64,000 nt of DNA from DAOTXS01 sp034433515. GTDB taxonomy: Bacteria > Chloroflexota > Anaerolineae > UBA4142. Under the pieces are notes generated by a model that was not told the origin of the DNA, did not search any database, and saw only the letters and a program-made list of their open reading frames with translations. A program made the translations under genes and the position numbers. How positions within the stretch are numbered: position 1 is the first letter of the stretch; each line of letters starts with the position of its first letter. The stretch spans positions 1-64,000 of the forward strand of contig DAOUAL010000019.1 in NCBI GenBank assembly GCA_034433515.1, given 5' to 3'. Of the stretch, positions 43,988-51,003 are shown in pieces.

Positions 43988-44317
43988 ATGAGCGAAGAAA
44001 TCAACTGGGATGTAAATGGGCTTGTGCCGGCTATTGTCCAAGATGCGACGACCAAACAGGTATTGATGCTCGCGTATATGAATGCCGAATCGTTCGCCAA
44101 GACGCTGGAAACCGGCAAGGCAACGTTTTGGAGTCGGCGACGCAAGCAGTTGTGGACGAAAGGCGAAACGTCCGGCAATATCCAGCGCGTCCGCGAAATC
44201 AAGTACGATTGCGATGGCGATGCGATCTTGTTGCTGGTTGAGCCGGCTGGTCCGGCGTGCCATACCGGCGAGGTGAGTTGTTTTTATCGGAGTTTAGGGA
44301 CGACGAAGGACGAATGA
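43988..44317 (+). CDS. hisI: Phosphoribosyl-AMP cyclohydrolase
   Basis: Zn-dependent hydrolysis of PR-AMP, 109 residues, monofunctional form. MLAYMNAESFAKTLETGKATFWSR gives the conserved core, with KGETSGNIQRVREIKYDCDGDAI and the metal-binding cysteines in PACHTGEVSCFYR. The final GTTKDE and the stop are encoded in a GACGAAGGACGAATGACG repeat. hisE begins three bases later. Confidence 0.96.
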   Translation: MSEEINWDVNGLVPAIVQDATTKQVLMLAYMNAESFAKTLETGKATFWSRRRKQLWTKGETSGNIQRVREIKYDCDGDAILLLVEPAGPACHTGEVSCFYRSLGTTKDE

Positions 44318-44320
44318 CGA

Positions 44321-44605
44321 ATGGCGGATATTCTCAACCAACTCTACGGGCGCATCCAAGCGCGCAAAATCAATGCGCCACCCGATTCTTACACGGCTAA
44401 ACTGTTTGTAGCGGGCGAAGACGAGATCGTCAAAAAAATTGGGGAAGAGGCGATTGAGGTGATTGTAGCGGTAAAAGGGCAGGGGAATGAACGTATCGTT
44501 TCTGAAACCGCTGATTTGATTTATCACACGATGGTGTTGTTAGCATCGCGTGGAATCGAATGGCGTGCGGTGGAAGCTGAATTGGCACGCCGCTACAAAG
44601 CGTGA
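44321..44605 (+). CDS. hisE: Phosphoribosyl-ATP pyrophosphatase
   Basis: MazG-like all-helical pyrophosphohydrolase converting PR-ATP to PR-AMP. 94 residues. SYTAKLFVAGEDEIVKKIGEEAIEVI and SETADLIYHTMVLLASRGIE hold the metal-binding acidic residues. Last gene of the his operon. The promoter of the lysine leader starts 25 bases after its stop; no terminator is visible between them. Confidence 0.97.
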   Translation: MADILNQLYGRIQARKINAPPDSYTAKLFVAGEDEIVKKIGEEAIEVIVAVKGQGNERIVSETADLIYHTMVLLASRGIEWRAVEAELARRYKA

Positions 44606-44630
44606 AAGTAAAATTTAAGGTACGTGTGGA

Positions 44631-44659
44631 TTGACACTCGGCAATGATAGTGATATATT
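44631..44659 (+). promoter_or_regulatory. Lysine operon promoter
   Basis: TTGACA (44631-44636), 17-base spacer, TATATT (44654-44659). Predicted start near 44666, about 310 bases before lysW. Confidence 0.85.
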
Positions 44660-44665
44660 CAACGC

Positions 44666-44801
44666 ACGAAATACTTGTGATCTTGGATTGGATGGACGCA
44701 GACCCACGTGCTTCCCGTTGTTTCAAAATGATGTTACGCACGCTGTGGTTCAAACCGTCTAGCCCTAAGGGATGGGATGAATCGCGCGCGCGTTTTCTTT
44801 G
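44666..44801 (+). promoter_or_regulatory. Untranslated leader upstream of the lys operon terminator
   Basis: About 136 bases between the predicted start and an intrinsic terminator. Possible pairing CCCACGTGC (44703-44711) with GCACGCTGTGG. No lysine-riboswitch, T-box core (TGGNACCGCG) or Lys-rich leader peptide could be recognised; a GTG at 44709 would encode only MLPVVSK. Position suggests transcription attenuation of lysine synthesis by an unknown mechanism. Confidence 0.5.
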
Positions 44802-44833
44802 CCCTCCCTCGGATTTCATCGGGAGGGTTTTTA
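44802..44833 (+). terminator. Intrinsic terminator in the lys leader
   Basis: CCCTCCC (44802-44808), loop, GGGAGGG (44821-44827), TTTTTATT. It lies before lysW with no gene between, so it is probably an attenuator. Confidence 0.85.
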
Positions 44834-44845
44834 TTCACTTACCTT

Positions 44846-44970
44846 AAAGGAGTTGCTCATTCGCCTTCGGCGCACCAGCAGAGAGATGAAAATAAGCGAG
44901 TGAGCTCGTAGTACGGCGATTGAGCGCCCGCGCGATGAATCGCGCGACGACAAACCTATTTTCAGAGGAG
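44846..44970 (+). promoter_or_regulatory. Conserved leader segment L3, before lysW
   Basis: TTAAAGGAGTTGCTCATTCG, hairpin GCC-TTC-GGC, GCACCAGCAGAGAGATGAAAA, one base shorter: GCACCAGCAGAGAGATGAAA, a CGCGCGATGAATCGCGCG hairpin insert, and CTATTTTCAGAGGAG before ATG 44978. Almost identical to 18446-18572. Follows the lys terminator, as L1 follows the serS T-box terminator. Confidence 0.65.
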
Positions 44971-44977
44971 TCGAACG

Positions 44978-45142
44978 ATGAAAGCGAATTGTCCCGAATG
45001 CGAAGCCGAGATCGAAATGGCAAAGCCCTTGCGCGGCGAGCTTGTAGTGTGTCCCGATTGTGGCACCGAGTTGGAAGTGGTGAGCGAGAATCCCTTACAA
45101 TTCGATCTCGCGCCGCAAGAAGAAGAGGATTGGGGCGAGTAA
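44978..45142 (+). CDS. lysW: Amino-group carrier protein LysW
   Basis: 54-residue acidic carrier: MKANCPECEAEIEM with CPxC, VVCPDCGTELEV with the second zinc-binding CPDC, and the C-terminal EDWGE whose terminal Glu is the attachment site. Its gamma-carboxyl is joined to the alpha-amino group of alpha-aminoadipate (by LysX), protecting it during lysine synthesis. AGAGGAG precedes ATG 44978. It overlaps nothing and lies two bases from lysX. Length and tail are typical of Thermus and archaeal LysW. Confidence 0.97.
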   Translation: MKANCPECEAEIEMAKPLRGELVVCPDCGTELEVVSENPLQFDLAPQEEEDWGE

Positions 45143-45143
45143 A

Positions 45144-46007
45144 ATGAAAATTGGCGTCCTCTATTCTCGTGTGCGCGTCGAAGAAAAATTATTGTTCGAT
45201 GCGTTAGACGCACGCGGCATCCCGTATGATCGCATTGATGATCGCGAGGTGATTTTCGATTTGCAAGACCCCCGCCCGTGGCAGCAGTACGATGTGGTGT
45301 TGGAGCGTTGCATTAATCACTCACGCGCACTCAACGCGCTCAAGATTCTCAACGATTGGGGTATCCCGACGGTGAACACCGCCCACGTGGCAAGCATTTG
45401 CGGCGATAAACTGGCGACTTCGACGGCGCTGGTGCATCACGGGGTGCCCACGACGCGCATCAAAGTCGCGTTCACGCCGGATTCGGCAATCCAAGCCATC
45501 GAAGAATTGGGGTATCCGGTCATTCTCAAGCCAGCGGTGGGGTCGTGGGGACGCTTGCTCTCCAAGATCAACGATCGCGAAGCCGCCGAAGCCGTCTTGG
45601 AACACAAAGAAATCCTGGGTTCGTACCACCACTCGATTTTCTACATTCAAGAGTACATTAAAAAGCCGGGGCGCGATATTCGTGCGTTTGTCATCGGCGA
45701 TGAAACGGTGGGTGCGATTTATCGGTACTCGGAACATTGGATTACCAACACCGCGCGCGGGGGGCAAGCAACCGGCTGTCCCGTCACGCCCGAGTTGAAC
45801 CAGATTTGTGTCGCAGCGGCAAAGGCGGTGGGTGGCGGCATTGTGGGGGTGGACTTGTTGGAAGACCCGGATCGCGGCTTGCTGGTCAACGAAGTAAACT
45901 ATACGATTGAATTTCGCAACAGTATCACGACAACTGGCGTGGACATTCCGCAACGCATTCTGGATTATGTAGTGGCAGTGGGGCGCCGGGAAATCCAAGT
46001 GTTGTAA
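45144..46007 (+). CDS. lysX: LysW-aminoadipate ligase, ATP-grasp
   Basis: ATP-dependent ligase joining alpha-aminoadipate to the C-terminal Glu of LysW. 287 residues of the RimK/LysX type: SICGDKLATSTALVHHGVPTTR, VILKPAVGSWGRLLSKI, YIKKPGRDIRAFVIGDETVGAIYR and the metal-binding LLVNEVNYTIEFRNS. The NYTIEFRN segment fits LysX better than ArgX (glutamate-specific), as does the surrounding operon; a dual role in arginine synthesis cannot be excluded. Confidence 0.93.
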   Translation: MKIGVLYSRVRVEEKLLFDALDARGIPYDRIDDREVIFDLQDPRPWQQYDVVLERCINHSRALNALKILNDWGIPTVNTAHVASICGDKLATSTALVHHGVPTTRIKVAFTPDSAIQAIEELGYPVILKPAVGSWGRLLSKINDREAAEAVLEHKEILGSYHHSIFYIQEYIKKPGRDIRAFVIGDETVGAIYRYSEHWITNTARGGQATGCPVTPELNQICVAAAKAVGGGIVGVDLLEDPDRGLLVNEVNYTIEFRNSITTTGVDIPQRILDYVVAVGRREIQVL

Positions 46008-46065
46008 TTTCAGATTTCAGATTGCAGATTGTAGATTTAGATCTGAAATTTGCCATCTGAAATTG
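46006..46065. repeat. AATTTCAGAT / ATCTGAAATT palindrome between lysX and homocitrate synthase
   Basis: AATTTCAGAT (46006-46015) pairs with ATCTGAAATT (46041-46050, and again at 46056-46065). It ends at the GGAGG of the next gene. The same repeat is translated inside the homoaconitase gene (47971-48040). Confidence 0.85.
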
Positions 46066-46072
46066 GAGGGCT

Positions 46073-47242
46073 ATGTCTCTCGAACAATTTAATATCATCG
46101 AATCTACGCTGCGCGAAGGTGAGCAGTTTGTGGGCGCACACTTTACCACCGATGACAAACTTCGCATTGCTGATGCGCTCGATGAGTTTGGCGTCGAATA
46201 TATCGAACTGACCTCACCGTTGGCGTCGCCGCAAAGTTTTGAAGATGCCTGTTTGATTGCGCGACGAGGTCTCAAAGCCAAAATCCTCACCCACATTCGT
46301 TGTCATATCGAAGATGCTAAAAAGGCACTCGAGACCGGCGTCCACGGGATTGATCTCGTGATCGGCACGTCGTCGTACCTGCGCGAGTTTAGTCACGGGC
46401 TGGCAATGAGCCAAGTGATTGATCGCGCGGTCGAGGTGCTCTCGTGGATTCGCGCGCAAGCACCCCACATCGAATTGCGCTTTAGCACCGAGGATTCGTT
46501 CCGCAGCGAAGAAGCCGATTTGTTCCGGGTCTATCTTGCCGTAGATCAAGTAGGCGTGGATCGGTTTGGCATTGCGGACACGGTGGGGGTGGCAACCCCC
46601 TTGCAGGTTTATCAATTGGTGTCGGGTTTGCGGCGCTTGGTGAAAGCCGGCATCGAGTTTCACGGACACAACGATTCGGGCTGTGCGATTGCGAATGCGG
46701 TCACGGCATTGGAAGCCGGCGCCACGCACATTGACACCAGCATCCTGGGGATCGGTGAACGGAATGGCATCGCGCCGCTGGGTGGTTTCATCGCGCGGAT
46801 GTACGCCATCAATCGCGATCTGGTCAAGAAAAAATACAAACTGAAGAAATTACGCAAACTCGACGAGATGATTGCGACTATGGTGGGGGTAGGTATTCCG
46901 TTCAACAATTACATCACCGGTGTTACCGCGTTCACGCACAAAGCCGGCATTCACGCCAAAGCGATTCTCAATCAGCCGGAGACGTACGAGATTTTGAATC
47001 CCAAAGATTTTGGTATGACGCGCTATATCAGCATTGCGCACAAGTTGACCGGTTGGAACGCCATCAAGGATCGCGCGGAACAACTGGGCTTGTCCCTCAC
47101 CGATGATCAGATCAAAGAGGTTACCGCGCATGTCAAAGCGTTGGCGGATCAGAAAAAGATTGATCTAAACGATGTGGACGAGTTGTTGCATCGTTGGGCG
47201 AACGGCGCGACGGAAATGACTAATGAGCCAATGAGCAAATGA
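46073..47242 (+). CDS. lys20: Homocitrate synthase
   Basis: Condenses 2-oxoglutarate with acetyl-CoA, the committed step of the aminoadipate pathway. 389 residues. IIESTLREGEQFVGAHF has the catalytic Arg/Glu, EYIELTSPLASPQS and the metal-binding EFHGHNDSGCAIANA (HxH) are clear, and LGIGERNGIAPLGGFIARMY is typical of Lys20 rather than isopropylmalate synthase. It strongly resembles the Thermus enzyme. The last residues (TEMTNEPMSK) are encoded by a P2 repeat fragment. The stop overlaps the next ATG. Confidence 0.95.
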   Translation: MSLEQFNIIESTLREGEQFVGAHFTTDDKLRIADALDEFGVEYIELTSPLASPQSFEDACLIARRGLKAKILTHIRCHIEDAKKALETGVHGIDLVIGTSSYLREFSHGLAMSQVIDRAVEVLSWIRAQAPHIELRFSTEDSFRSEEADLFRVYLAVDQVGVDRFGIADTVGVATPLQVYQLVSGLRRLVKAGIEFHGHNDSGCAIANAVTALEAGATHIDTSILGIGERNGIAPLGGFIARMYAINRDLVKKKYKLKKLRKLDEMIATMVGVGIPFNNYITGVTAFTHKAGIHAKAILNQPETYEILNPKDFGMTRYISIAHKLTGWNAIKDRAEQLGLSLTDDQIKEVTAHVKALADQKKIDLNDVDELLHRWANGATEMTNEPMSK

Positions 47243-48570
47243 TCAAGATGTCGAATGGCAAGACGTTTGCAGAAAAAGCGCTCGCGCGCGCGGCGGGCTT
47301 GCGTGAGGTCGTGGCTGGGCAAATCGTGGATGCGGTGCCGGACGTGGTGCTTTCGCACGACAATACAGCGGCGATTGTAAAAATTTTTCGTGCGCTCGGC
47401 GTGGCACGCGTGAAATATCCGGAACGCTTGGCGATTACCCTCGATCATGCGGTCCCAGCCCCCACGACGCAACACGCGCAGAATCACGCGGAGGTGCGCA
47501 AGTTTGTCGCAGAGCAAGGCATCGCCAATTTTTTTGAAGTGGGACGCGGCATCTGTCATCAAGTCTTGAGCGAAGAAGCCATCGTGTTGCCGGGTCAATT
47601 GATTCTGGGGGCCGATTCGCATACCACGCATTATGGCTGGCTCGGCGCGTTTGGGGCAGGCATCGGTCGGAGTGAAGTCGCGGCACTCTGGGCAACCGGC
47701 GAATTGTGGCTCCGCGTCCCGGAATCCATCAAGATCGTCGTTGAAGGTGAATTGCCGCGCGGCGTAACGTCGAAAGATTTGTGCTTGCGCATCATCGGCG
47801 ATTTGAAAGCGGATGGCGGTCTGTACGCCTCCGTCGAATTTCATGGCTCGACTATTTCGCAACTCTCGCTTGAAGCGCGGATGGTGATCCCGAATATGAT
47901 GGCGGAGTTTGGGGCGAAGAATGCGTACTTGCCGCCGGATGAGGCGGTGTTTGAGTGGCTGGTGCGACGCAAAATTTCAGATTTCAGAGTTCGGATTTCA
48001 GATTCTCAATCGGCAATCTACCATCTAAAATCTGAAATTGCAAACGGCGCGCTCTACCCCGATGATGATGCCACGTACATCGCGATCCATCGCTACGATG
48101 CTTCAATACTTGAGCCATACGTCGCGTGCCCACATCGCGTTGACAATGTGAAACCGTTGTCGCAGGTGCGCGGCGTACGCGTGCATCAAGCGTTCATCGG
48201 TACGTGCACCAATGGTCGCCTTGAAGATTTGGCGGCGGCGGCAGAAATTCTTCGTGGTAAAAAACTCGCGCGTGGGACGCGCTTGCTGGTGATCCCGGCA
48301 TCGTCCCAGGTTTTGAGCGAAGCGTTGGCACGCGGATACATTCAAACGTTCGTCGAAGCGGGCGCGGTGATCGGCGTGCCGGGATGCGGTCCATGCATGG
48401 GCAATCATATGGGCATTCCGGCGCCGGGGGAGGTGACGATTTCGACGGCGAATCGGAATTTTCGCGGTCGAATGGGGACGCGCGACGCGGAAATTTATTT
48501 GGCAAGTCCGGCGGTGGTGGCTGCGAGTGCCATCGCCGGCGTGATTGCGGATCCGCGAGAGAGCGCATGA
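47239..48570 (+). CDS. hacA: Homoaconitase large subunit with in-frame repeat insertion
   Basis: 4Fe-4S enzyme interconverting homocitrate and homoisocitrate with HacB. 443 residues, about 25 more than Thermus HacA. ILGADSHTTHYGWLGAFGAGIG, IGTCTNGRLEDLAAAAEIL (cluster Cys), GVPGCGPCMGNHMGIPAPGE (two cluster Cys) and TANRNFRGRMG are intact. Residues about 245-267 (KISDFRVRISDSQSAIYHLK...) come from an AATTTCAGAT/ATCTGAAATT repeat between the VFEWL and LYPDDDATY segments. Frame preserved; the cluster ligands lie after it. Confidence 0.94.
   Translation: MIKMSNGKTFAEKALARAAGLREVVAGQIVDAVPDVVLSHDNTAAIVKIFRALGVARVKYPERLAITLDHAVPAPTTQHAQNHAEVRKFVAEQGIANFFEVGRGICHQVLSEEAIVLPGQLILGADSHTTHYGWLGAFGAGIGRSEVAALWATGELWLRVPESIKIVVEGELPRGVTSKDLCLRIIGDLKADGGLYASVEFHGSTISQLSLEARMVIPNMMAEFGAKNAYLPPDEAVFEWLVRRKISDFRVRISDSQSAIYHLKSEIANGALYPDDDATYIAIHRYDASILEPYVACPHRVDNVKPLSQVRGVRVHQAFIGTCTNGRLEDLAAAAEILRGKKLARGTRLLVIPASSQVLSEALARGYIQTFVEAGAVIGVPGCGPCMGNHMGIPAPGEVTISTANRNFRGRMGTRDAEIYLASPAVVAASAIAGVIADPRESA
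47971..48040. repeat. AATTTCAGAT / ATCTGAAATT repeat inside homoaconitase gene
   Basis: AAAATTTCAGATTTCAGAG on the left and TCTAAAATCTGAAATT on the right, the same unit as 46006-46065. 70 bases long but spliced so that the frame remains open. Confidence 0.85.
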
Positions 48571-49157
48571 ACCCTAACCTCGCGGCGCTTTTCCAAGAAC
48601 TGGAAAGGTTTCAGCAGGTGAACGATGCGCGGGAGACCGAGTCGGCGCGCCGCATGCTCAACATCACGCACGACACGGGCGAGTTTCTAGTCTTGCTTGC
48701 TCGCGCGGTGGATGCGCGCCGCATCCTCGAACTGGGCACCTCGAATGGCTATTCAACGTTATGGCTCGCGTACGCCGTGCAACCGATGGAGGGCCGCGTG
48801 ATCACGGTTGAACGTTCACCCTACAAAGCCGAATTGGCGCGCGAAAATTTCAAACGCGCCTCGCTCGAAGCGTGGATTGATTTGCAGCTAGGCGAGGCGG
48901 GTGCTTTTCTAAAACAGCAAGCCGATTCATCGTTTGGGTTCATCTTTTTGGATTGCGAACGCAAACGTTACGTTGAATGGTGGAAGGATTTACAGCGCGT
49001 CTTGGCGCCGGGCGGCTTGCTCGTTGCCGATAACGCGGTCTCGCACGCGCGCGACATTGAACCGTTCATTCAAGTGGTTCAGCAAACGCCGGGCTATGTA
49101 ACATCGGTTGTGCCCATTGGCAATGGCGAACTAGTGATACTCAAAGAAGCGTATTGA
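48567..49157 (+). CDS. Class I SAM-dependent O-methyltransferase
   Basis: 196 residues of the small-molecule (catechol/caffeoyl-CoA type) O-methyltransferase fold. SAM motif I ILELGTSNGYSTLWLA near residue 54, motif II VEGRVITVERSP-like (GRVITVERSPYKAELA), and FIFLDCERKRYVEWW with the metal-binding Asp. ATG 48567 overlaps the homoaconitase stop (ATGA), so it is translationally coupled to lysine genes although no methylation is known in that pathway. Substrate unknown. Confidence 0.88.
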   Translation: MNPNLAALFQELERFQQVNDARETESARRMLNITHDTGEFLVLLARAVDARRILELGTSNGYSTLWLAYAVQPMEGRVITVERSPYKAELARENFKRASLEAWIDLQLGEAGAFLKQQADSSFGFIFLDCERKRYVEWWKDLQRVLAPGGLLVADNAVSHARDIEPFIQVVQQTPGYVTSVVPIGNGELVILKEAY

Positions 49158-49203
49158 GGCGCGGCTCGCTCCAGAGCAGCGCCGATGGCCAAGGAGGGGG
49201 AAG

Positions 49204-49593
49204 ATGCCCGACAAAACAATCACGCAAAAACTTGGTATCAAAGAAGGTCATCAAGTCTTTATCGCCAATGCACCGCGAGGGTACAAAGCCACCTTGGGTG
49301 CCTTGCCCAAACGCGCACGCCTTCTTGGCAAGCCGGTGGCACCCCTTGATGTGATCCAAGTCTTTGTGGCAAATCGCAAAGAGTTGGAAACGCATTTGCC
49401 TAAATTAAAACCGTTACTTGCTCCAGACGGTATGTTATGGGTAACCTATCTCAAAGGCACCTCCAAAACTAAAACGGACATCAATCGCGATAGCATTCGC
49501 GCGTATGCCAAATCGTTGGGCTTGGAAGCCGTGGCGATTTTTTCCGTTGACGAAGACTGGTCGGCAGTACGACTAAAACTGCTCAAAGGATGA
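49204..49593 (+). CDS. DUF3052-family protein
   Basis: 129 residues: QKLGIKEGHQVFIANAPRGY, then FVANRKELETHLPKLKPLL and MLWVTYLKGTSKTKTDINRD, ending VDEDWSAVRLKLLK. This matches the small DUF3052 family (no established function). GGAGGGG precedes ATG 49204. Cotranscribed with the lysine genes but unlikely to be part of the pathway. Confidence 0.8.
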   Translation: MPDKTITQKLGIKEGHQVFIANAPRGYKATLGALPKRARLLGKPVAPLDVIQVFVANRKELETHLPKLKPLLAPDGMLWVTYLKGTSKTKTDINRDSIRAYAKSLGLEAVAIFSVDEDWSAVRLKLLKG

Positions 49594-49596
49594 TGA

Positions 49597-49877
49597 ATGT
49601 CCAAAACGTTCAATGGCCCCAACTGTGCCGCGCCGCTCGATTATGATGACAGCCCCACTCTCACAATCACGGGCTCCTTTTGCCAAAGTTCGGTCCTCGT
49701 CCCAGCGGAACTGCGCACCGAAGCATCGTTCACCTTAGCGAACTTGCCGGACATTGCCGGTCAATCACAAAACGTGGCAGAGAGGGCTCGCTTGGGCAGA
49801 TGGCGTTCAACGATCAGAACGAATTGATTGCAGTGGCGCGGGATCGCGTGCTCAAGTACGCGTTGCGTTCAAAATAG
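49597..49877 (+). pseudogene. Degraded zinc-ribbon protein gene
   Basis: The first frame begins MSKTFNGPNCAAPLDYDD with TGSFCQSSVLVPAEL, the outline of a CPxC...CxxC ribbon in which the first Cys of each pair is Gly (GPNC, GSFC; both need only one base change from TGC/TGT). After about 50 codons the frame ends in RSTIRTN, while a plausible continuation (LGQMAFNDQNELIAVARDRV) lies in another frame. Loss of two metal ligands plus a frameshift suggests a dead gene. Confidence 0.6.
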
Positions 49878-49892
49878 ATTTGCGAGGTTCAA

Positions 49893-50420
49893 TTGCCGGC
49901 TCAATCTGAAATTACCCGCCAAGGTTCAATGGTCGTCATCGTGTCCGAAGATGGACAACGCGTTCTGCTTCATCGGCGCGAGTTGTATTTCTGGTGGGAC
50001 TTGGCGGGCGGCGCCATCGAGCCAGACGAAGACCCGGCGACGGCGGCGATCCGCGAAACGCGCGAAGAGACCGGCTATGACGTTGCGCTCGATCGCTTGG
50101 TGGGCCGTTATCAGCATCCGTCCGTTTACAGCCGGGGCGATCAATTGACCTATCTGTATCGTGCGCACATTATTGGTGGTGCGCCCCATTATTCCGGCAT
50201 CGAGACAACCGGCTTGCAGTGGTTTGCGCTGGACCGGTTACCACGCGGACTAGAACCCTTCCATCGCCAAATGATTGCCGACGCGTTTACTGACACAGAT
50301 CAGACCTTTGAACGGCGCTTTGATTTTCCCTTTTGGAAATTGTTACCAGCGCGCATCATCTTTTTCATTTTGCATTTGCGCTGGTTGGTGTGGAAACGAT
50401 TTTTCAAGGATGAAGGATGA
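49893..50420 (+). CDS. Nudix hydrolase
   Basis: 175 residues. The Nudix box GGAIEPDEDPATAAIRETRE followed by ETGYDV fits GX5EX7REUXEEXGU. The C-terminal third is hydrophobic/basic (PFWKLLPARIIFFILHLRWL), possibly a membrane-associating helix. TTG 49893 is the start used here, with GCGAGG upstream. Substrate unknown; likely a nucleotide or sugar-nucleotide pyrophosphatase. It sits between the two homoaconitase subunit genes. Confidence 0.85.
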   Translation: MPAQSEITRQGSMVVIVSEDGQRVLLHRRELYFWWDLAGGAIEPDEDPATAAIRETREETGYDVALDRLVGRYQHPSVYSRGDQLTYLYRAHIIGGAPHYSGIETTGLQWFALDRLPRGLEPFHRQMIADAFTDTDQTFERRFDFPFWKLLPARIIFFILHLRWLVWKRFFKDEG

Positions 50421-50472
50421 GTGCGATGTTTCAACTTTTGCTTCTCTATTTTCCTTCGTGGATCGAGGGTCT

Positions 50473-51003
50473 ATGAAATTGCGCGGTCGTGTGTGGAAGT
50501 ATGGCGATGATGTGAACACCGATGTCATTTTTCCCGGCAAGTACACCTATACGATAACTGACCCCCAAGAACAAGCACACCATGCGTTGGAAGATTTAGA
50601 TCCGATGTTTGCGAACAATGTGCAACCGGGCGATATAATCGTGGCTGGGAAAAATTGGGGCAATGGCTCATCGCGCGAGCAAGCGGTAACGTGTTTGAAA
50701 TACGCCGGCGTTACAGCGATGGTTGCCACATCGTTTGCGCGAATTTATTTTCGCAATGCGGTCAACAATGGCTTGGTGCCGATTGTGTGCGCACCAGCGG
50801 TGGAGGCGATTCAAAATGGTGAAACGATTGAAATTGATTTGGAGGCGCACACGATTCGTTGCGCCGCCGGTACCTTTGATTTTCCGCCACTCTCCCCTAC
50901 GTTGTTCATGATTATCGAAACCGGCGGATTGATTCCAATGTTGCGCAAGAAACTTGGCACGGAACATTTGCCGATGCCGGACATAAAATCGGGTGGTGAC
51001 TAG
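50473..51003 (+). CDS. hacB: Homoaconitase small subunit
   Basis: Swivel domain partner of HacA, 176 residues. VWKYGDDVNTDVIFPGKYTY, AGKNWGNGSSREQAVTCLKYAG (substrate-binding Ser/Arg) and FARIYFRNAVNNGLVPIV are typical of LeuD/HacB. ATCGAGGG precedes ATG 50473. It is separated from the large subunit gene by four unrelated genes. Its TAG stop shares one base with the GTG start of the next gene. Confidence 0.94.
   Translation: MKLRGRVWKYGDDVNTDVIFPGKYTYTITDPQEQAHHALEDLDPMFANNVQPGDIIVAGKNWGNGSSREQAVTCLKYAGVTAMVATSFARIYFRNAVNNGLVPIVCAPAVEAIQNGETIEIDLEAHTIRCAAGTFDFPPLSPTLFMIIETGGLIPMLRKKLGTEHLPMPDIKSGGD

Noticed and set aside
44666..44801. Lysine riboswitch or T-box upstream of lysW
   Set aside because: I could not find the conserved lysine-aptamer segments or the TGGNACCGCG core. 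Only the terminator and promoter are supported.
44692..44847. A 51-codon leader frame running through the lys terminator
   Set aside because: No ribosome-binding site, no enrichment of Lys codons, and it reads through the hairpin and U-tract.
45144..46007. ArgX rather than LysX
   Set aside because: Adjacent homocitrate synthase and homoaconitase genes and the NYTIEFRN segment favour LysX; bifunctionality remains open.
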